Origin: Flavobacterium tistrianum
GTDB lineage: Bacteria; Bacteroidota; Bacteroidia; Flavobacteriales; Flavobacteriaceae
Assembly (NCBI RefSeq): GCF_003254545.1
Contig: NZ_QJRH01000062.1
Coordinates: 1 to 64,000, forward strand
DNA: 64,000 bases
Reading direction: 5' to 3'
Every line of letters starts with the position of its first letter. Positions within the stretch are counted from its first letter, which is position 1. A model generated the notes under the pieces. That model made no database searches. It was not told the DNA's origin and worked only from the letters and a program-made list of their open reading frames with translations. The translations under genes and the position numbers were made by a program. This document shows, piece by piece, positions 54,401 through 64,000 of the stretch.

Positions 54401-55787
54401 CAATTAATTTTGGTTGGAATGCTTGAATACCAAGTCTGTGCAAAGTAGGAGCACGGTTCAGTAATACTGGGTGTCCTTTAATTACGTTTTCAAGGATATC
54501 CCAAACTACAGGCTCTTTCTTATCAATGATTTTCTTAGCAGATTTTACTGTTTTTACAATACCTCTTTCGATCAACTTACGAATAACGAATGGTTTGTAT
54601 AACTCAGAAGCCATATCTTTTGGCAATCCGCACTCATATAATTTCAACTCTGGACCAACAACAATTACCGAACGAGCAGAATAATCCACACGTTTTCCTA
54701 AAAGGTTTTGACGGAAACGTCCTTGTTTACCTTTTAATGAGTCAGATAATGATTTTAATGGTCTGTTTGATTCTGTTTTAACAGCAGAAGCTTTACGTGT
54801 GTTATCAAATAATGAATCTACAGATTCTTGTAACATACGTTTCTCGTTTCTTAAGATAACCTCAGGAGCTTTAATCTCCATTAATCTTTTCAAACGGTTG
54901 TTACGGATTATTACACGACGATATAAATCGTTCAAATCTGAAGTTGCAAAACGACCTCCATCAAGTGGCACAAGCGGACGTAATTCTGGTGGAATAACTG
55001 GAACCACTTTCATGATCATCCATTCTGGACGGTTTTCGCGGTTTTCGTTAGACTCACGGAAAGATTCAACAACTTGTAATCTTTTTAAAGCCTCAGTTTT
55101 TCTTTGTTTAGAAGTCTCGTTGTTAGCACTGTGTCTTAATTCATAAGATAAAGCATCTAGGTCAATACGAGCTAATAAATCCATAATACACTCTGCCCCC
55201 ATTTTGGCAACAAATTTATTAGGATCTAAATCGTCTAAATATTGGTTTTCTTGCGGAAGAGTATCTAAAATGTTTAAGTATTCTTCTTCAGTTAAGAAAT
55301 CTAATCTTTGTAATGATTCTCCATCTGCATTTTTAGCAATACCTGGCTGAATTACTACGTATCTTTCGTAGTAAATGATCATATCTAATTTCTTAGATGG
55401 AAGACCAAGGATATAACCAATTTTGTTTGGAAGAGAACGGAAGTACCAGATGTGAGCAATTGGCACAACAAGGTTGATGTGTCCTACTCTATCACGACGC
55501 ACTTTTTTCTCCGTAACTTCAACACCACAACGGTCACAGATGATACCTTTGTAACGAATTCTTTTATACTTACCACAAGCACACTCGAAATCTTTTACTG
55601 GTCCAAAGATTCTTTCGCAGAAAAGTCCGTCACGCTCTGGTTTGTGAGTTCTATAGTTGATTGTTTCTGGCTTTAAAACCTCTCCTCTTGATTCTTTCAA
55701 GATAGATTCTGGTGAAGCCAATCCAATAGAGATTTTGTTAAATCTTTTTACTGGATTTTTGTCTTTATTGTTTCTGTTATTCATCAT
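51480..55787 (-). CDS. rpoC: DNA-directed RNA polymerase subunit beta'
   Basis: About 1435 residues from the [11 protein letters not shown] start at 55787 (or 55784). An in-frame extension to 55814 has no support. The zinc-binding region near residue 70 (CACGKYKR...ICDRCG) and the active-site NADFDGDQM motif are intact, as is the second zinc cluster [13 protein letters not shown] and the bridge/trigger-helix region. It is separated from rpoB by 260 bases that include a palindromic repeat and is followed by DUF3467. Confidence 0.98.
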   Translation of the reverse strand: MMNNRNNKDKNPVKRFNKISIGLASPESILKESRGEVLKPETINYRTHKPERDGLFCERIFGPVKDFECACGKYKRIRYKGIICDRCGVEVTEKKVRRDRVGHINLVVPIAHIWYFRSLPNKIGYILGLPSKKLDMIIYYERYVVIQPGIAKNADGESLQRLDFLTEEEYLNILDTLPQENQYLDDLDPNKFVAKMGAECIMDLLARIDLDALSYELRHSANNETSKQRKTEALKRLQVVESFRESNENRENRPEWMIMKVVPVIPPELRPLVPLDGGRFATSDLNDLYRRVIIRNNRLKRLMEIKAPEVILRNEKRMLQESVDSLFDNTRKASAVKTESNRPLKSLSDSLKGKQGRFRQNLLGKRVDYSARSVIVVGPELKLYECGLPKDMASELYKPFVIRKLIERGIVKTVKSAKKIIDKKEPVVWDILENVIKGHPVLLNRAPTLHRLGIQAFQPKLIEGKAIQLHPLVCTAFNADFDGDQMAVHLPLGPEAILEAQLLMLASHNILNPANGAPITVPSQDMVLGLYYMTKERISTEDHKIIGQDLTFYSAEEVNIALNEGRLELNARVKIRAKDFNDAGELVYKIIQTTAGRVLFNEVVPEAAGYINDVLTKKNLRDIIGHILSVTDVPTTAAFLDNMKDMGYKFAFRGGLSFSLGDIRIPEQKTKLIADAREQVEGISTNYNMGLITNNERYNQVIDVWTSANAQLTELAMKNIREDQQGFNSVYMMLDSGARGSKEQIRQLTGMRGLMAKPKKSTAGGGEIIENPILSNFKEGLSILEYFISTHGARKGLADTALKTADAGYLTRRLHDVSQDVIVNIEDCGTLRGVEVAALKKNEEIVESLGERILGRVALQDVINPLTNEVMVKSGEQITESIMRTIEASPIEKVEVRSPLTCEALKGICAKCYGRNLATGKMTQRGEAVGVIAAQSIGEPGTQLTLRTFHVGGVAGGISEESSIITRFNGRLEIEDLKTVKGEDSEGNEVDIVVSRSTELKLIDEGTGIVLNTHNIPYGSSIFVNDGDVVTKGTVICKWDPYNGVIVSEFTGKIAYEDLEQGQSYMVEIDEQTGFQEKVISEARNKKLIPTLLVYGKEGELIRSYNLPVGAHLMVENGEKIKAGKVLVKIPRRSSKAGDITGGLPRITELLEARNPSNPAVVSEIDGVVSFGKIKRGNREIVIESKFGEVKKYLVKLSSQILVQENDFVRAGVPLSDGAITPDDILRIQGPAAVQQYLVNEIQEVYRLQGVKINDKHFEVVIRQMMRKVKVEDPGDTLFLEDQLIHTKDFILQNDKLYGMKVVEDAGDSSVLKPGQIITPRELRDENSLLKRTDKNLVVARDVITATATPVLQGITRASLQTKSFISAASFQETTKVLNEAAVAGKVDDLEGLKENVIVGHRIPAGTGMREYDNTIVGSKDDYNEMMANKEEYIY

Positions 55788-56009
55788 AGTTTTTACTATT
55801 GATTTATTTTGCAATTAAAAAATTGAATTTAGATTTATAATCTACTCTTTAAAAATAAAGAGTTAATCATTCAGCTACTACCTCGGGTTACTTCTCTAAA
55901 CCTCAAAACTGAATTTTGAAGTGCTAGTTATAAAATGCCTCGCATTATTATAAAAAATCGGAACGGTTTACGGGTATAAATCTTTAAAAACTTATTATAA
56001 ATACGAATA

Positions 56010-56035
56010 TAGAGACGCGATTAATCGCGTCTCTA
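56010..56035. repeat. 26-bp perfect palindrome between rpoB and rpoC
   Basis: A perfect palindrome with arms AGAGACGCG/CGCGTCTCT. It is the same family as the one at 479-498: the AGACGC arms are shared and the central bases differ but stay self-complementary. It begins 13 bases after the rpoB stop in the rpoBC operon. Confidence 0.7.
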
Positions 56036-56047
56036 CATTTTTTATTA

Positions 56048-59000
56048 TTATTCTTCCAAACGAAGATCTAATCCTAGACCTTTCAATTCGTGCATTAATA
56101 CATTGAATGATTCTGGTAAACCTGGTTCTGGCATAGTTTCCCCCTTAACGATAGCCTCGTAAGTTTTAGCTCTACCAATAACGTCATCAGACTTAACAGT
56201 TAGGATCTCACGTAGAGTACTAGAAGCTCCATAAGCCTCAAGTGCCCAAACCTCCATCTCTCCAAAACGCTGACCTCCAAATTGAGCCTTACCTCCAAGT
56301 GGCTGTTGCGTAATCAATGAGTATGGTCCGATAGAACGTGCGTGCATCTTATCATCAACCATGTGTCCTAATTTAAGCATGTAAATTACACCCACAGTCG
56401 CTTTTTGTGCAAAACGCTCTCCAGTACCACCATCAAATAGGTAAGTATGTCCAAAACGTGGTACTCCAGCCTCATCAGTCAAAGCGTTGATCTCATCAAG
56501 AGAAGCTCCGTCAAAAATTGGAGTAGCAAATTTTCTACCCAAGTTCATACCAGCCCATCCTAATACAGTTTCATAAATCTGACCAATGTTCATACGTGAA
56601 GGTACCCCAAGTGGATTCAATACGATATCTACTGGTGTTCCATCTTCTAAGAATGGCATATCTTCATGACGAACGATTCTAGCAACAATACCTTTGTTAC
56701 CGTGACGTCCCGCCATTTTATCACCCACTTTTAACTTACGTTTTTTAGCGATGTAGATTTTAGCCAATTTCAAGATTCCAGATGGTAATTCATCTCCAAC
56801 TGTAATAGTGAATTTCTCTCTTCTTAAAGCTCCTTGTAAGTCATTCAGCTTAATTTTATAGTTATGAATTAAATCATTAACCATTTTATTAGTAGCGTCA
56901 TCAGCAACCCACTGACCTTTGCTTAAGTGAGCAAAATCCTCTACTGCGTAAAGCATTTTTTGAGTATATTTTTTACCTTTTGGTAAAACTTCTTCACCCA
57001 AATCATTCATTACACCTTGAGATGTTTTTCCGTTAACGATCAAGAATAATTTCTCAACCAATCTGTCTTTTAATTCAACAAATTTAGTTTCGAACTCCAT
57101 TTCTAAAGCGCCTAAAGCATCTTTATCCTGAGTACGTTTACGTTTATCTTTTACGGCTCTTGCAAATAATTTTTTGTCAAGAACTACACCATGTAAAGAT
57201 GGAGAAGCTTTTAATGAAGCATCTTTTACATCACCAGCTTTATCTCCGAAGATTGCACGAAGCAATTTCTCCTCTGGAGTTGGATCTGACTCTCCTTTTG
57301 GTGTAATTTTTCCGATCAAAATGTCGCCAGGTTTAACCTCTGCTCCAATTCTGATCATACCGTTTTCATCTAAATCTTTAGTAGCTTCTTCAGAAACGTT
57401 AGGAATATCGTTTGTTAACTCTTCGTTTCCTAACTTAGTATCTCTAACCTCTAATGAATAATCATCAACGTGGATAGAAGTAAAAATATCATCGCGAACT
57501 ACTTTCTCAGAAATTACAATCGCATCCTCGAAGTTATACCCTTTCCATGGCATGAACGCAACTTTTAAGTTTCTACCTAAAGCTAATTCTCCATTTTGAG
57601 TAGCATATCCTTCAGACAATACTTGTCCAGGAACAACTCTGTCACCTCTTCTTACGATTGGTTTCAAGTTGATACTTGTACCTTGATTGGTTTTTCTAAA
57701 TTTAATTAAGTTGTACGTTTTCTCATCAGCATCAAAACTTACCATTCTCTCGTCTTCTGTACGATCGTATTTAATAGTAATGATGTTAGCATCTACGTAT
57801 TCAACAGTACCATGCCCTTCAGCATTGATCAGTACTCTTGAGTCAGAAGCTACCTGACGCTCTAAACCTGTACCAACAATCGGTGCTTCAGGACGGATCA
57901 AAGGAACTGCCTGACGCATCATGTTTGATCCCATCAACGCACGGTTCGCATCATCATGCTCCAAGAAAGGAATCAAAGATGCAGAAATCGAAGCGATCTG
58001 GTTAGGAGCAACGTCTGTATAGTGTACTGAACTTGGCTCAACAACTGGGAAGTCACCCTCTTCACGAGCAATAACGTTACTAGCTGTAATTTTACCTGAA
58101 GCGTCCATATCAATGTTTGCCTGAGCAATCATTTTTCCTTCCTCTTCTTCAGCACTTAAATAGATTGGCGCGCTTTCTAAATCAACAACACCATCTGTTA
58201 CTTTACGGTATGGAGTTTCGATGAATCCCATTCCGTTTACTTTTGCATAAACACCAAGAGATGAAATCAAACCAATGTTTGGTCCCTCAGGAGTTTCAAT
58301 CGGACATAAACGACCATAGTGCGTGTAGTGAACGTCACGAACCTCGAAACCAGCTCTTTCTCTAGAAAGTCCACCAGGTCCAAGTGCAGAAAGTCTTCTT
58401 TTGTGTGTAATCTCAGCTAATGGATTCGTTTGATCCATAAATTGAGATAACTGGTTAGTACCAAAGAAAGAGTTGATAACTGATGATAATGTTTTAGCAT
58501 TGATCAAATCAATTGGTGTAAACACCTCGTTATCTCTAACGTTCATTCTCTCACGAATAGTTCTAGCCATACGTGCTAAACCAACACCGAATTGTTGAGA
58601 CAATTGTTCACCAACTGTTCTAACACGACGGTTTGATAAGTGGTCGATATCATCAATCTCTGCTTTAGAGTTGATCAACTCGATCAAATATTTAACGATT
58701 GTAATAATATCCTCTTTAGTAAGCACTTGCTTATCCATAGGGATATCTAAATCTAATTTTTTATTCATTCTGTAACGACCAACTTCACCTAAGTTATAAC
58801 GTTGATCAGAGAAGAACAATTTATCTATAATACCACGAGCAGTTTCCTCATCAGGCGGTTCAGCGTTACGCAACTGACGGTAGATGTGCTCTACAGCTTC
58901 TTTTTCAGAGTTTGTAGGGTCTTTTTGTAACGTGTTGTGGATAATAGCATAATCTGCTTGGTTATTATCCTCTTTGTGTAACAAAATAGATTTTACATTA

Positions 59001-59860
59001 GAATCGATGATCTCTTCAACATTATCTTTGTCGATAATAGTATCACGATCAAGGATGATTTCGTTACGCTCGATAGAAACTACCTCTCCAGTATCCTCAT
59101 CTACGAAATCCTCGTGCCATGTGTTCAGAACACGCGCAGCAAGTCTTCTTCCAATATATTTCTTAATTCCTGTTTTAGATACTTTAATTTCTTCAGCTAA
59201 GTCGAAAATTTCAAGGATATCCTTATCTCTTTCGAAACCGATAGCACGGAATAAAGTTGTTACAGGTAATTTTTTCTTTCTATCGATATACGCGTACATT
59301 ACGCTGTTGATATCAGTAGAGAATTCTATCCAAGATCCTTTAAAAGGAATTACTCTCGCAGAATAAAGTTTAGTTCCATTTGCGTGGAATGACTGTCCAA
59401 AGAAAACCCCTGGAGAACGGTGTAATTGAGATACTACAACACGCTCGGCACCATTAATAACAAAAGTACCACTAGGAGTCATGTAAGGAATTGTTCCAAG
59501 ATAAACATCTTGTACAATTGTTTCAAAATCTTCGTGTTCTGGATCTGTACAGTATAGTTTTAACCTAGCTTTTAAAGGCACACTATAAGTAAGACCTCTC
59601 TCTATACATTCTTGAATTGTATAACGTGGCGGATCAACAAAATAATCTAGGAATTCCAATACAAAGTTGTTTCTTGTATCTGTAATTGGGAAGTTTTCCA
59701 TGAAGGTATTGTATAACCCTTCGTTGCCTCTTTCGTCAGATTTCGTTTCTAATTGAAAGAAATCTTTAAAAGATTTAACCTGAACATCTAAGAAATCTGG
59801 ATAGTCAGGGATATTTTTTGTAGAGGCAAAATTCAATCTTTCAGTCTGATTTGTTATCAT
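56048..59860 (-). CDS. rpoB: DNA-directed RNA polymerase subunit beta
   Basis: 1270 residues from the ATG at 59860 ([14 protein letters not shown]). The rifampicin region [20 protein letters not shown] and the following SALGPGG keep the residues equivalent to D516, H526 and S531 of E. coli, so no common resistance change is present. The active-site segments with [18 protein letters not shown] and the C-terminal clamp are intact. It follows rplL after a 266-base gap holding a strong hairpin. Confidence 0.98.
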   Translation of the reverse strand: MITNQTERLNFASTKNIPDYPDFLDVQVKSFKDFFQLETKSDERGNEGLYNTFMENFPITDTRNNFVLEFLDYFVDPPRYTIQECIERGLTYSVPLKARLKLYCTDPEHEDFETIVQDVYLGTIPYMTPSGTFVINGAERVVVSQLHRSPGVFFGQSFHANGTKLYSARVIPFKGSWIEFSTDINSVMYAYIDRKKKLPVTTLFRAIGFERDKDILEIFDLAEEIKVSKTGIKKYIGRRLAARVLNTWHEDFVDEDTGEVVSIERNEIILDRDTIIDKDNVEEIIDSNVKSILLHKEDNNQADYAIIHNTLQKDPTNSEKEAVEHIYRQLRNAEPPDEETARGIIDKLFFSDQRYNLGEVGRYRMNKKLDLDIPMDKQVLTKEDIITIVKYLIELINSKAEIDDIDHLSNRRVRTVGEQLSQQFGVGLARMARTIRERMNVRDNEVFTPIDLINAKTLSSVINSFFGTNQLSQFMDQTNPLAEITHKRRLSALGPGGLSRERAGFEVRDVHYTHYGRLCPIETPEGPNIGLISSLGVYAKVNGMGFIETPYRKVTDGVVDLESAPIYLSAEEEEGKMIAQANIDMDASGKITASNVIAREEGDFPVVEPSSVHYTDVAPNQIASISASLIPFLEHDDANRALMGSNMMRQAVPLIRPEAPIVGTGLERQVASDSRVLINAEGHGTVEYVDANIITIKYDRTEDERMVSFDADEKTYNLIKFRKTNQGTSINLKPIVRRGDRVVPGQVLSEGYATQNGELALGRNLKVAFMPWKGYNFEDAIVISEKVVRDDIFTSIHVDDYSLEVRDTKLGNEELTNDIPNVSEEATKDLDENGMIRIGAEVKPGDILIGKITPKGESDPTPEEKLLRAIFGDKAGDVKDASLKASPSLHGVVLDKKLFARAVKDKRKRTQDKDALGALEMEFETKFVELKDRLVEKLFLIVNGKTSQGVMNDLGEEVLPKGKKYTQKMLYAVEDFAHLSKGQWVADDATNKMVNDLIHNYKIKLNDLQGALRREKFTITVGDELPSGILKLAKIYIAKKRKLKVGDKMAGRHGNKGIVARIVRHEDMPFLEDGTPVDIVLNPLGVPSRMNIGQIYETVLGWAGMNLGRKFATPIFDGASLDEINALTDEAGVPRFGHTYLFDGGTGERFAQKATVGVIYMLKLGHMVDDKMHARSIGPYSLITQQPLGGKAQFGGQRFGEMEVWALEAYGASSTLREILTVKSDDVIGRAKTYEAIVKGETMPEPGLPESFNVLMHELKGLGLDLRLEE

Positions 59861-60068
59861 CAATGGACAAAATTTTGATTAAAAAAAAGTAATTTATTTT
59901 TGTGTAAATACACACTGTTTAATCTATACTTTCTTATTATAATCAATACATCTTTAAAAATTAGTTCTATAAATTAAGTCTAATTTTCTTTCTTCGTATT
60001 GATCAAAAACTTTTTCGTATTTTAAACTATGGGATAATAAAATTGATATATTTTATTATACGAAAAAT

Positions 60069-60105
60069 GGTTTAGGCCTTTGAGTGTTAACTCAAGACCT
60101 AAACC
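60069..60105 (-). terminator. Hairpin between rplL and rpoB, attenuator candidate
   Basis: On the minus strand, GGTTTAGGTCTTGAGT and ACTCAAAGGCCTAAACC pair almost completely around TAAC, followed by ATTTTT. It lies about 20 bases after the rplL stop. It could be a partial terminator or a processing site that lowers rpoBC relative to ribosomal protein expression, as is known at the same position in E. coli. The 205 bases before rpoB show no perfect promoter. Confidence 0.65.
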
Positions 60106-60126
60106 TAGTTCTTAAACTGAGTTTAA

Positions 60127-60498
60127 TTATTTAAGCTCAACAGTAGCTCCAGCCTCTTCTAAAGATTTTTTAAGACCTTCAGCCTCTTCTTTAGAAACAC
60201 CTTCTTTAACGTTGCTTGGTGCACCGTCAACTACGTCTTTAGCTTCTTTAAGACCTAAACCAGTTAATTCTTTAACTAATTTTACAACAGCTAATTTAGA
60301 AGCTCCTGCATCTTTCAATACAACTGTAAATTCAGTTTGTGCTTCTTCAGCAGCACCGTCTCCTCCACCAGCAGCAACTACTACAGCAGCAGCAGCAGGC
60401 TCGATTCCGTACTCATCTTTTAATATTGTTGCTAATTCGTTAACTTCTTTAACTGTTAAGTTAACTAATTGTTCTGCGAATTGTTTCAAATCTGCCAT
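60127..60498 (-). CDS. rplL: 50S ribosomal protein L7/L12
   Basis: 123 residues with the N-terminal dimerisation region, an alanine-rich hinge, and the C-terminal factor-binding domain ([20 protein letters not shown] and [10 protein letters not shown]). It forms the stalk that recruits translation factors. Part of the rplKAJL-rpoBC block. Confidence 0.98.
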   Translation of the reverse strand: MADLKQFAEQLVNLTVKEVNELATILKDEYGIEPAAAAVVVAAGGGDGAAEEAQTEFTVVLKDAGASKLAVVKLVKELTGLGLKEAKDVVDGAPSNVKEGVSKEEAEGLKKSLEEAGATVELK

Positions 60499-60589
60499 TT
60501 TTTCTATCGTTTAAAATGATTTGTGTAAAAATATAATTTAATTATTGTGCGCTAATTAAGCAGCAAGGAAGCAAGCTCCCTTACATTTA

Positions 60590-61090
60590 TTACTCTGCTC
60601 CTTCTTCGCTTCCAGCGAATTTGTTTTGTAAAGCAGAAATAATTCTTTGAGCTGGAGATTGTAATAATCCAATGATTTCTCCAATAAGCTCTTCTTTAGA
60701 TTTAATTGTAGCTAATGCATCTAATTGGTTATCCCCAATATATACTTCAGAATTGATGTAAGCTCCTTTTAAAACTGGTTTATCAGATTTCTTACGGAAA
60801 TCTTTGATAATTTTTCCAGGTGCGTTAGCAACATCAGAAATAAAGATAGCACTGTTACCTGATAAAACTGTAGGTAAATCACCATAATCATTATCAGAAG
60901 CTTCCATTGCTTTTGCAAGCAAAGTGTTCTTTACAACTTCTAATTTGATACCTGCTTTGAAACAAGCTCTACGTAAGTTTGAAGTTGTCTCTGCGTTTAA
61001 ACCAGAAATATCAGAAATGTAAATGATATTTGTACCAGCTAACTGCGCAGTTAAATTTTCAATCGCGATTGATTTTTCTTCTCTAGTCAT
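60590..61090 (-). CDS. rplJ: 50S ribosomal protein L10
   Basis: 166 residues. The globular L10 fold with the IENLTAQLAGTNIIYISDISGLN start and the C-terminal helix that binds L7/L12 dimers are present. It forms the stalk base. It follows rplA by 22 bases and precedes rplL by 91 bases. Confidence 0.98.
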   Translation of the reverse strand: MTREEKSIAIENLTAQLAGTNIIYISDISGLNAETTSNLRRACFKAGIKLEVVKNTLLAKAMEASDNDYGDLPTVLSGNSAIFISDVANAPGKIIKDFRKKSDKPVLKGAYINSEVYIGDNQLDALATIKSKEELIGEIIGLLQSPAQRIISALQNKFAGSEEGAE

Positions 61091-61112
61091 ACTAAAAATT
61101 TTTAACTACCAA

Positions 61113-61802
61113 TTATACTGCTTTTGGGTCTAATGCGATAGCAGGACTCATTGTGCTTGTAAGGTGAATACCTTTGATGTATGTACCTTTAGCAGCAGTT
61201 GGTTTAAGTTTTATTAATGTTTGAATAATTTCGTGCGCGTTCTCAACGATTTGCTCAGCTCCAAAAGAAACTTTACCAATACCAGCGTGAACGATACCGG
61301 TTTTATCAACTTTAAAGTCAATTTTACCAGCTTTAACTTCTTGAACAGCTTTAGCAACATCCATAGTTACTGTACCTGTTTTAGGGTTTGGCATTAAACC
61401 TCTAGGTCCTAAAATACGACCTAATGGACCTAATTTACCCATAACAGCAGGCATAGTAATGATCACATCAACATCTGTCCAACCGTCTTTAATTTTTTGT
61501 AAATAATCGTCAAGACCAACGTGATCTGCTCCAGCTTCTCTAGCTTCCGCTTCTTTATCTGGAGTAACCAATGCTAATACTTTAACGTCTTTTCCAGTTC
61601 CGTGAGGTAAAGTAACTACACCTCTAACCATTTGATTCGCTTTTCTTGGATCAACACCCAAACGAACTGCGATATCAACAGACTCATCAAATTTTGCAGA
61701 AGCAACAACTTTAATTAATGCAGCAGCATCTTTTAAAGAGTATAATTTGTTCTTTTCAATTTTTGAAGCAGCCTCTTTTTGCTTTTTTGTTAATTTTGCC
61801 AT
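61113..61802 (-). CDS. rplA: 50S ribosomal protein L1
   Basis: 229 residues, full length. The L1 signature region is around [20 protein letters not shown]1 binds 23S rRNA at the E site and often represses its own operon. It follows rplK by 13 bases. Confidence 0.98.
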   Translation of the reverse strand: MAKLTKKQKEAASKIEKNKLYSLKDAAALIKVVASAKFDESVDIAVRLGVDPRKANQMVRGVVTLPHGTGKDVKVLALVTPDKEAEAREAGADHVGLDDYLQKIKDGWTDVDVIITMPAVMGKLGPLGRILGPRGLMPNPKTGTVTMDVAKAVQEVKAGKIDFKVDKTGIVHAGIGKVSFGAEQIVENAHEIIQTLIKLKPTAAKGTYIKGIHLTSTMSPAIALDPKAV

Positions 61803-61815
61803 TTCTTTTTCTTAA

Positions 61816-62253
61816 TTAAAAAGGAGCATCTCCTGATACAGTTATACCCATAGATCTAGCTGTTCCAGCAACCATACTCATAGCTTTCTCAATTGTGAAA
61901 GCGTTTAAGTCTGGCATTTTGTCTTCAGCAATAGTTCTAATTTGTTCCCAAGTAACGCTAGCTACTTTTTTACGATTAGGCTCACCAGAACCAGATTTTA
62001 GCTTTGCAGCTTCCATTAACTGAACCGCTGCTGGAGGAGTCTTAACAACAAAATCAAATGATTTGTCTTTGTACACAGTGATTTGCACTGGACAAATTTT
62101 GCCAGGTTTATCTTGAGTTCTAGCATTAAATTGCTTACAAAACTCCATGATGTTAACCCCAGCAGCTCCTAAAGCAGGTCCAACCGGTGGCGACGGGTTC
62201 GCAGCACCTCCCTTAACTTGTAGTTTAACTACCTTACTAATTTCTTTAGCCAT
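61816..62253 (-). CDS. rplK: 50S ribosomal protein L11
   Basis: 145 residues from the ATG at 62253 ([16 protein letters not shown]). A longer in-frame start at 62280 is unlikely. The proline-rich [15 protein letters not shown] and [20 protein letters not shown] segments are typical. It binds the GTPase-associated region of 23S rRNA. Confidence 0.97.
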   Translation of the reverse strand: MAKEISKVVKLQVKGGAANPSPPVGPALGAAGVNIMEFCKQFNARTQDKPGKICPVQITVYKDKSFDFVVKTPPAAVQLMEAAKLKSGSGEPNRKKVASVTWEQIRTIAEDKMPDLNAFTIEKAMSMVAGTARSMGITVSGDAPF

Positions 62254-62320
62254 TTTTAAAAAATTTAACACTGTAATCAATGGAAGCGATTACAATGGTT
62301 TATTATAGTGTAACAAAAAA

Positions 62321-62872
62321 TTATACTTTTTCTACTTGCATAAAGCTTAATTCTAATGGAGTTTTTCTTCCGAAAATTTTAACCATTACTTCAAGTTTAC
62401 GCTTCTCTTCATTGATTTTCTCAACAGATCCATTAAATCCGTTGAAAGGTCCATCAATAACCTTAACCGTTTCACCAACACTAAATGGAATAGAACGAGT
62501 ATCTGTATTTACGGCTAGTTCATCCACTTTACCTAACATACGGTTTACTTCTGAAAGTCTCAAAGGAACCGGCTCCCCGCCTTTAGTCTCTCCTAAAAAT
62601 CCAATAACACTAGTAATAGACTTAATAATATGAGGAATCTCACCAACTAAGTTAGCTTCGATCATAACATATCCAGGAAAATATACTTTATCCTTAGATG
62701 ATTTTTTCCCATCTTTTACAGTTACAACTTTTTCAGTTGGAACTAAAACCTGAGAAACATAATCCTCCATACCTAATCTCGCAATCTCAGTCTCGATATA
62801 AGCTTTCACTTTATTTTCTTGACCACTAACCGCTCTAACTACGTACCATTTTTTCACATTATTATCTGCCAT
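62321..62872 (-). CDS. nusG: Transcription termination/antitermination factor NusG
   Basis: 183 residues from the ATG at 62872. The NGN domain (WYVVRAVSGQENKVK onward) is followed by a C-terminal KOW domain (VGETVKVIDGPFNGFNGSV). NusG ties RNA polymerase to Rho or to the ribosome. Located between secE and rplK as in most bacteria. Confidence 0.97.
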   Translation of the reverse strand: MADNNVKKWYVVRAVSGQENKVKAYIETEIARLGMEDYVSQVLVPTEKVVTVKDGKKSSKDKVYFPGYVMIEANLVGEIPHIIKSITSVIGFLGETKGGEPVPLRLSEVNRMLGKVDELAVNTDTRSIPFSVGETVKVIDGPFNGFNGSVEKINEEKRKLEVMVKIFGRKTPLELSFMQVEKV

Positions 62873-62882
62873 CACAAAAAAA

Positions 62883-63080
62883 TTATCCTTTTAACCAGTT
62901 AAAAAATCCAGCCAAAGCTTTTGCAAAAAATTCGTCTACTCCCCAAGTTGCCAAAGCGAATAAAATCGAAAATACAGCCACAACAATTGTTAATTTTTGT
63001 ACTTCAGCCCAAGCTGGCCAAGTAACATTTGACTTTAACTCTTCGAAAGCCTCTGATAAATAATTAGTAACTTTTGTCAT
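62883..63080 (-). CDS. secE: Preprotein translocase subunit SecE
   Basis: 65 residues, the short single-helix form. It begins MTKVTNYLSEAFEELKSNVTWPAWAE, the amphipathic helix typical of SecE, then one membrane helix. It completes the SecYEG channel. Starts 18 bases after the tRNA-Trp gene. Confidence 0.95.
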   Translation of the reverse strand: MTKVTNYLSEAFEELKSNVTWPAWAEVQKLTIVVAVFSILFALATWGVDEFFAKALAGFFNWLKG

Positions 63081-63098
63081 TTGATATATTTTTTATTG

Positions 63099-63169
63099 CA
63101 CGGGCGGAGGGATTCGAACCCCCATCAACGGTTTTGGAGACCGCTATTCTACCCTTGAACTACGCCCGT
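63099..63169 (-). tRNA. tRNA-Trp (anticodon CCA)
   Basis: On the minus strand the acceptor stem ACGGGCG pairs with CGCCCGT (63163-63169 with 63100-63106). The anticodon loop is CTCCAAA, giving CCA, and the T arm contains GGTTCGAATCC. The discriminator base is G, as expected for tRNA-Trp, and the CCA tail is not fully encoded. It lies between tuf and secE, a common placement, and is probably transcribed with them. Confidence 0.95.
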
Positions 63170-63174
63170 AATTA

Positions 63175-63205
63175 AAGCCAGTGATTAAAAAATAATCACT
63201 GGCTT
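63175..63205. terminator. Perfect hairpin between tuf and tRNA-Trp
   Basis: A perfect 13-bp stem AAGCCAGTGATTA (63175-63187 with 63193-63205). On the minus strand it is followed only by TTTAATTA, so it is a weak terminator at best and could be an RNA processing site upstream of the tRNA. Confidence 0.55.
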
Positions 63206-63224
63206 CTTATTTATTTTAATAGAA

Positions 63225-64000
63225 TTACTCTACGATTTCAGTAACCTGACCAGCACCAACTGTTCTACCACCTTCACGGATAGCGAAACGTAAACCTACG
63301 TTCATAGCGATTGGGCTTAATAAAGCAACCTCAATAGTTAAGTTATCACCTGGCATTACCATCTCTACACCTGCTGGTAAAGAAATAACTCCTGTTACGT
63401 CAGTTGTACGTACGTAGAACTGTGGACGGTAGTTATTGTGGAATGGAGTGTGACGTCCACCTTCTTCTTTTTTCAAGATATAAACCTCAGCTTTGAATTT
63501 AGAGTGTGGTTTTACTGAACCTGGCTTAATGATAACCATACCTCTTTTGATATCAGCTTTATCAATACCTCTCAACAATAAACCTACGTTATCTCCAGCT
63601 TCACCTCTATCAAGGATTTTACGGAACATCTCAACTCCTGTAATAGTAGAAGTTAATTTTTCAGCTCCCATACCAATGATTTCAACAGGATCTCCAGTGT
63701 TAGCAACTCCAGTTTCGATACGACCTGTAGCAACAGTTCCACGACCTGTAATTGTAAATACGTCCTCAACTGGCATCAAGAATGGCTTAGCAACGTCACG
63801 TACTGGTTCTTCGATCCAGTTATCAACAGCTTCCATTAATTCGATAATTTTAGGTACCCAGTTTGGATCATTGTTTAATCCTCCTAAAGCAGAACCTTGA
63901 ACTACAGGACCATTATCTCCATCATATTCGTAGAAAGATAATAAATCTCTAATTTCCATTTCAACAAGCTCTAACAACTCAGCATCATCAACCATATCCA
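63225..64000 (-). CDS. tuf: Elongation factor Tu, C-terminal part
   Basis: The last 257 or so residues of EF-Tu, cut off by the window edge on its 5' side. The visible part begins in the C-terminal portion of the GTPase domain ([20 protein letters not shown]) and includes barrel domains 2 and 3 with [13 protein letters not shown] and the [20 protein letters not shown] segment. It delivers aminoacyl-tRNA to the ribosome. It precedes tRNA-Trp and secE in the same direction. Confidence 0.97.
   Translation of the reverse strand, partial: DMVDDAELLELVEMEIRDLLSFYEYDGDNGPVVQGSALGGLNNDPNWVPKIIELMEAVDNWIEEPVRDVAKPFLMPVEDVFTITGRGTVATGRIETGVANTGDPVEIIGMGAEKLTSTITGVEMFRKILDRGEAGDNVGLLLRGIDKADIKRGMVIIKPGSVKPHSKFKAEVYILKKEEGGRHTPFHNNYRPQFYVRTTDVTGVISLPAGVEMVMPGDNLTIEVALLSPIAMNVGLRFAIREGGRTVGAGQVTEIVE

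Noticed and set aside
58320..58500. Rifampicin-resistance change in rpoB
   Set aside because: The residues equivalent to D516, H526 and S531 are the sensitive type; other differences from E. coli are ordinary for the phylum.

Overview
The window is a contiguous stretch of a Flavobacterium-like chromosome (Bacteroidota, Flavobacteriaceae). The evidence is an AT-rich sequence, start codons without clear Shine-Dalgarno motifs, TAnnTTTG -7 boxes, FAST-like ribosomal and RNA polymerase proteins of the Flavobacterium type, and many palindromic intergenic repeat families typical of that genus. I see no prophage, transposase or CRISPR array. Most of the window is ordinary chromosome with several accessory modules.

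Layout. 1-632 is intergenic: a strong-looking leftward promoter leaving the window and three structured repeats. 633-7079 holds a luciferase-like flavin monooxygenase (minus), then DUF2975 membrane protein + small Xre regulator + ABC ATPase + a large ABC permease/M1-peptidase fusion. 7213-8424 is a secreted polysaccharide-deacetylase-like protein (minus). 8592-20332 is a complete Kdp potassium-uptake locus: an NtrC-type (sigma-54) response regulator, a small conserved protein, three single-membrane-helix microproteins of which the middle one is KdpF, KdpA, KdpB, KdpC, an outer-membrane porin, a kinase-less KdpD sensor module and a separate HAMP-PAS histidine kinase. Almost every gene junction in this locus carries a different inverted-repeat family. 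A PAP2 phosphatase follows (20484-21245).

21405-29354 looks like a damage-response mutagenesis cassette: a LexA-like Xre-S24 repressor divergent from dinB (Pol IV), translationally coupled to a second DnaE polymerase with degenerate PHP metal ligands, then a DEDDh-exonuclease/GIY-YIG fusion, an AlkB-type dioxygenase and a DUF1810 protein. The shared promoter region has repeated TGTnCTAAT-like sites that sit on both promoters and could be the operator.

29513-38275 is mixed: small membrane protein, APC permease, a deleted and frameshifted SDR pseudogene, a DUF5958-like protein, a Tam-like methyltransferase, a kinase/receiver pair, a LysM-NlpC/P60 hydrolase and a kelch-propeller protein. 38335-46348 (minus) has both aconitase types side by side (AcnA-like and AcnB), a MoxR ATPase and a SurA/PpiC-type isomerase. 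46839-50840 has a GH13 alpha-amylase lipoprotein, RF3 and an unrecognised cysteine-motif membrane protein. 51158-64000 (minus) is the conserved tuf - tRNA-Trp - secE - nusG - rplK - rplA - rplJ - rplL - rpoB - rpoC block, ending in a DUF3467 gene; tuf is cut by the window edge.

The two most notable modules are the Kdp locus, whose regulatory logic (sigma-54 activator, split KdpD, extra microproteins, porin) differs from the KdpDE paradigm, and the LexA-like/DinB/DnaE/exonuclease-nuclease/AlkB cassette. The repeats are also informative: several families show compensatory base changes between copies, which argues that folding of the RNA or DNA is under selection.
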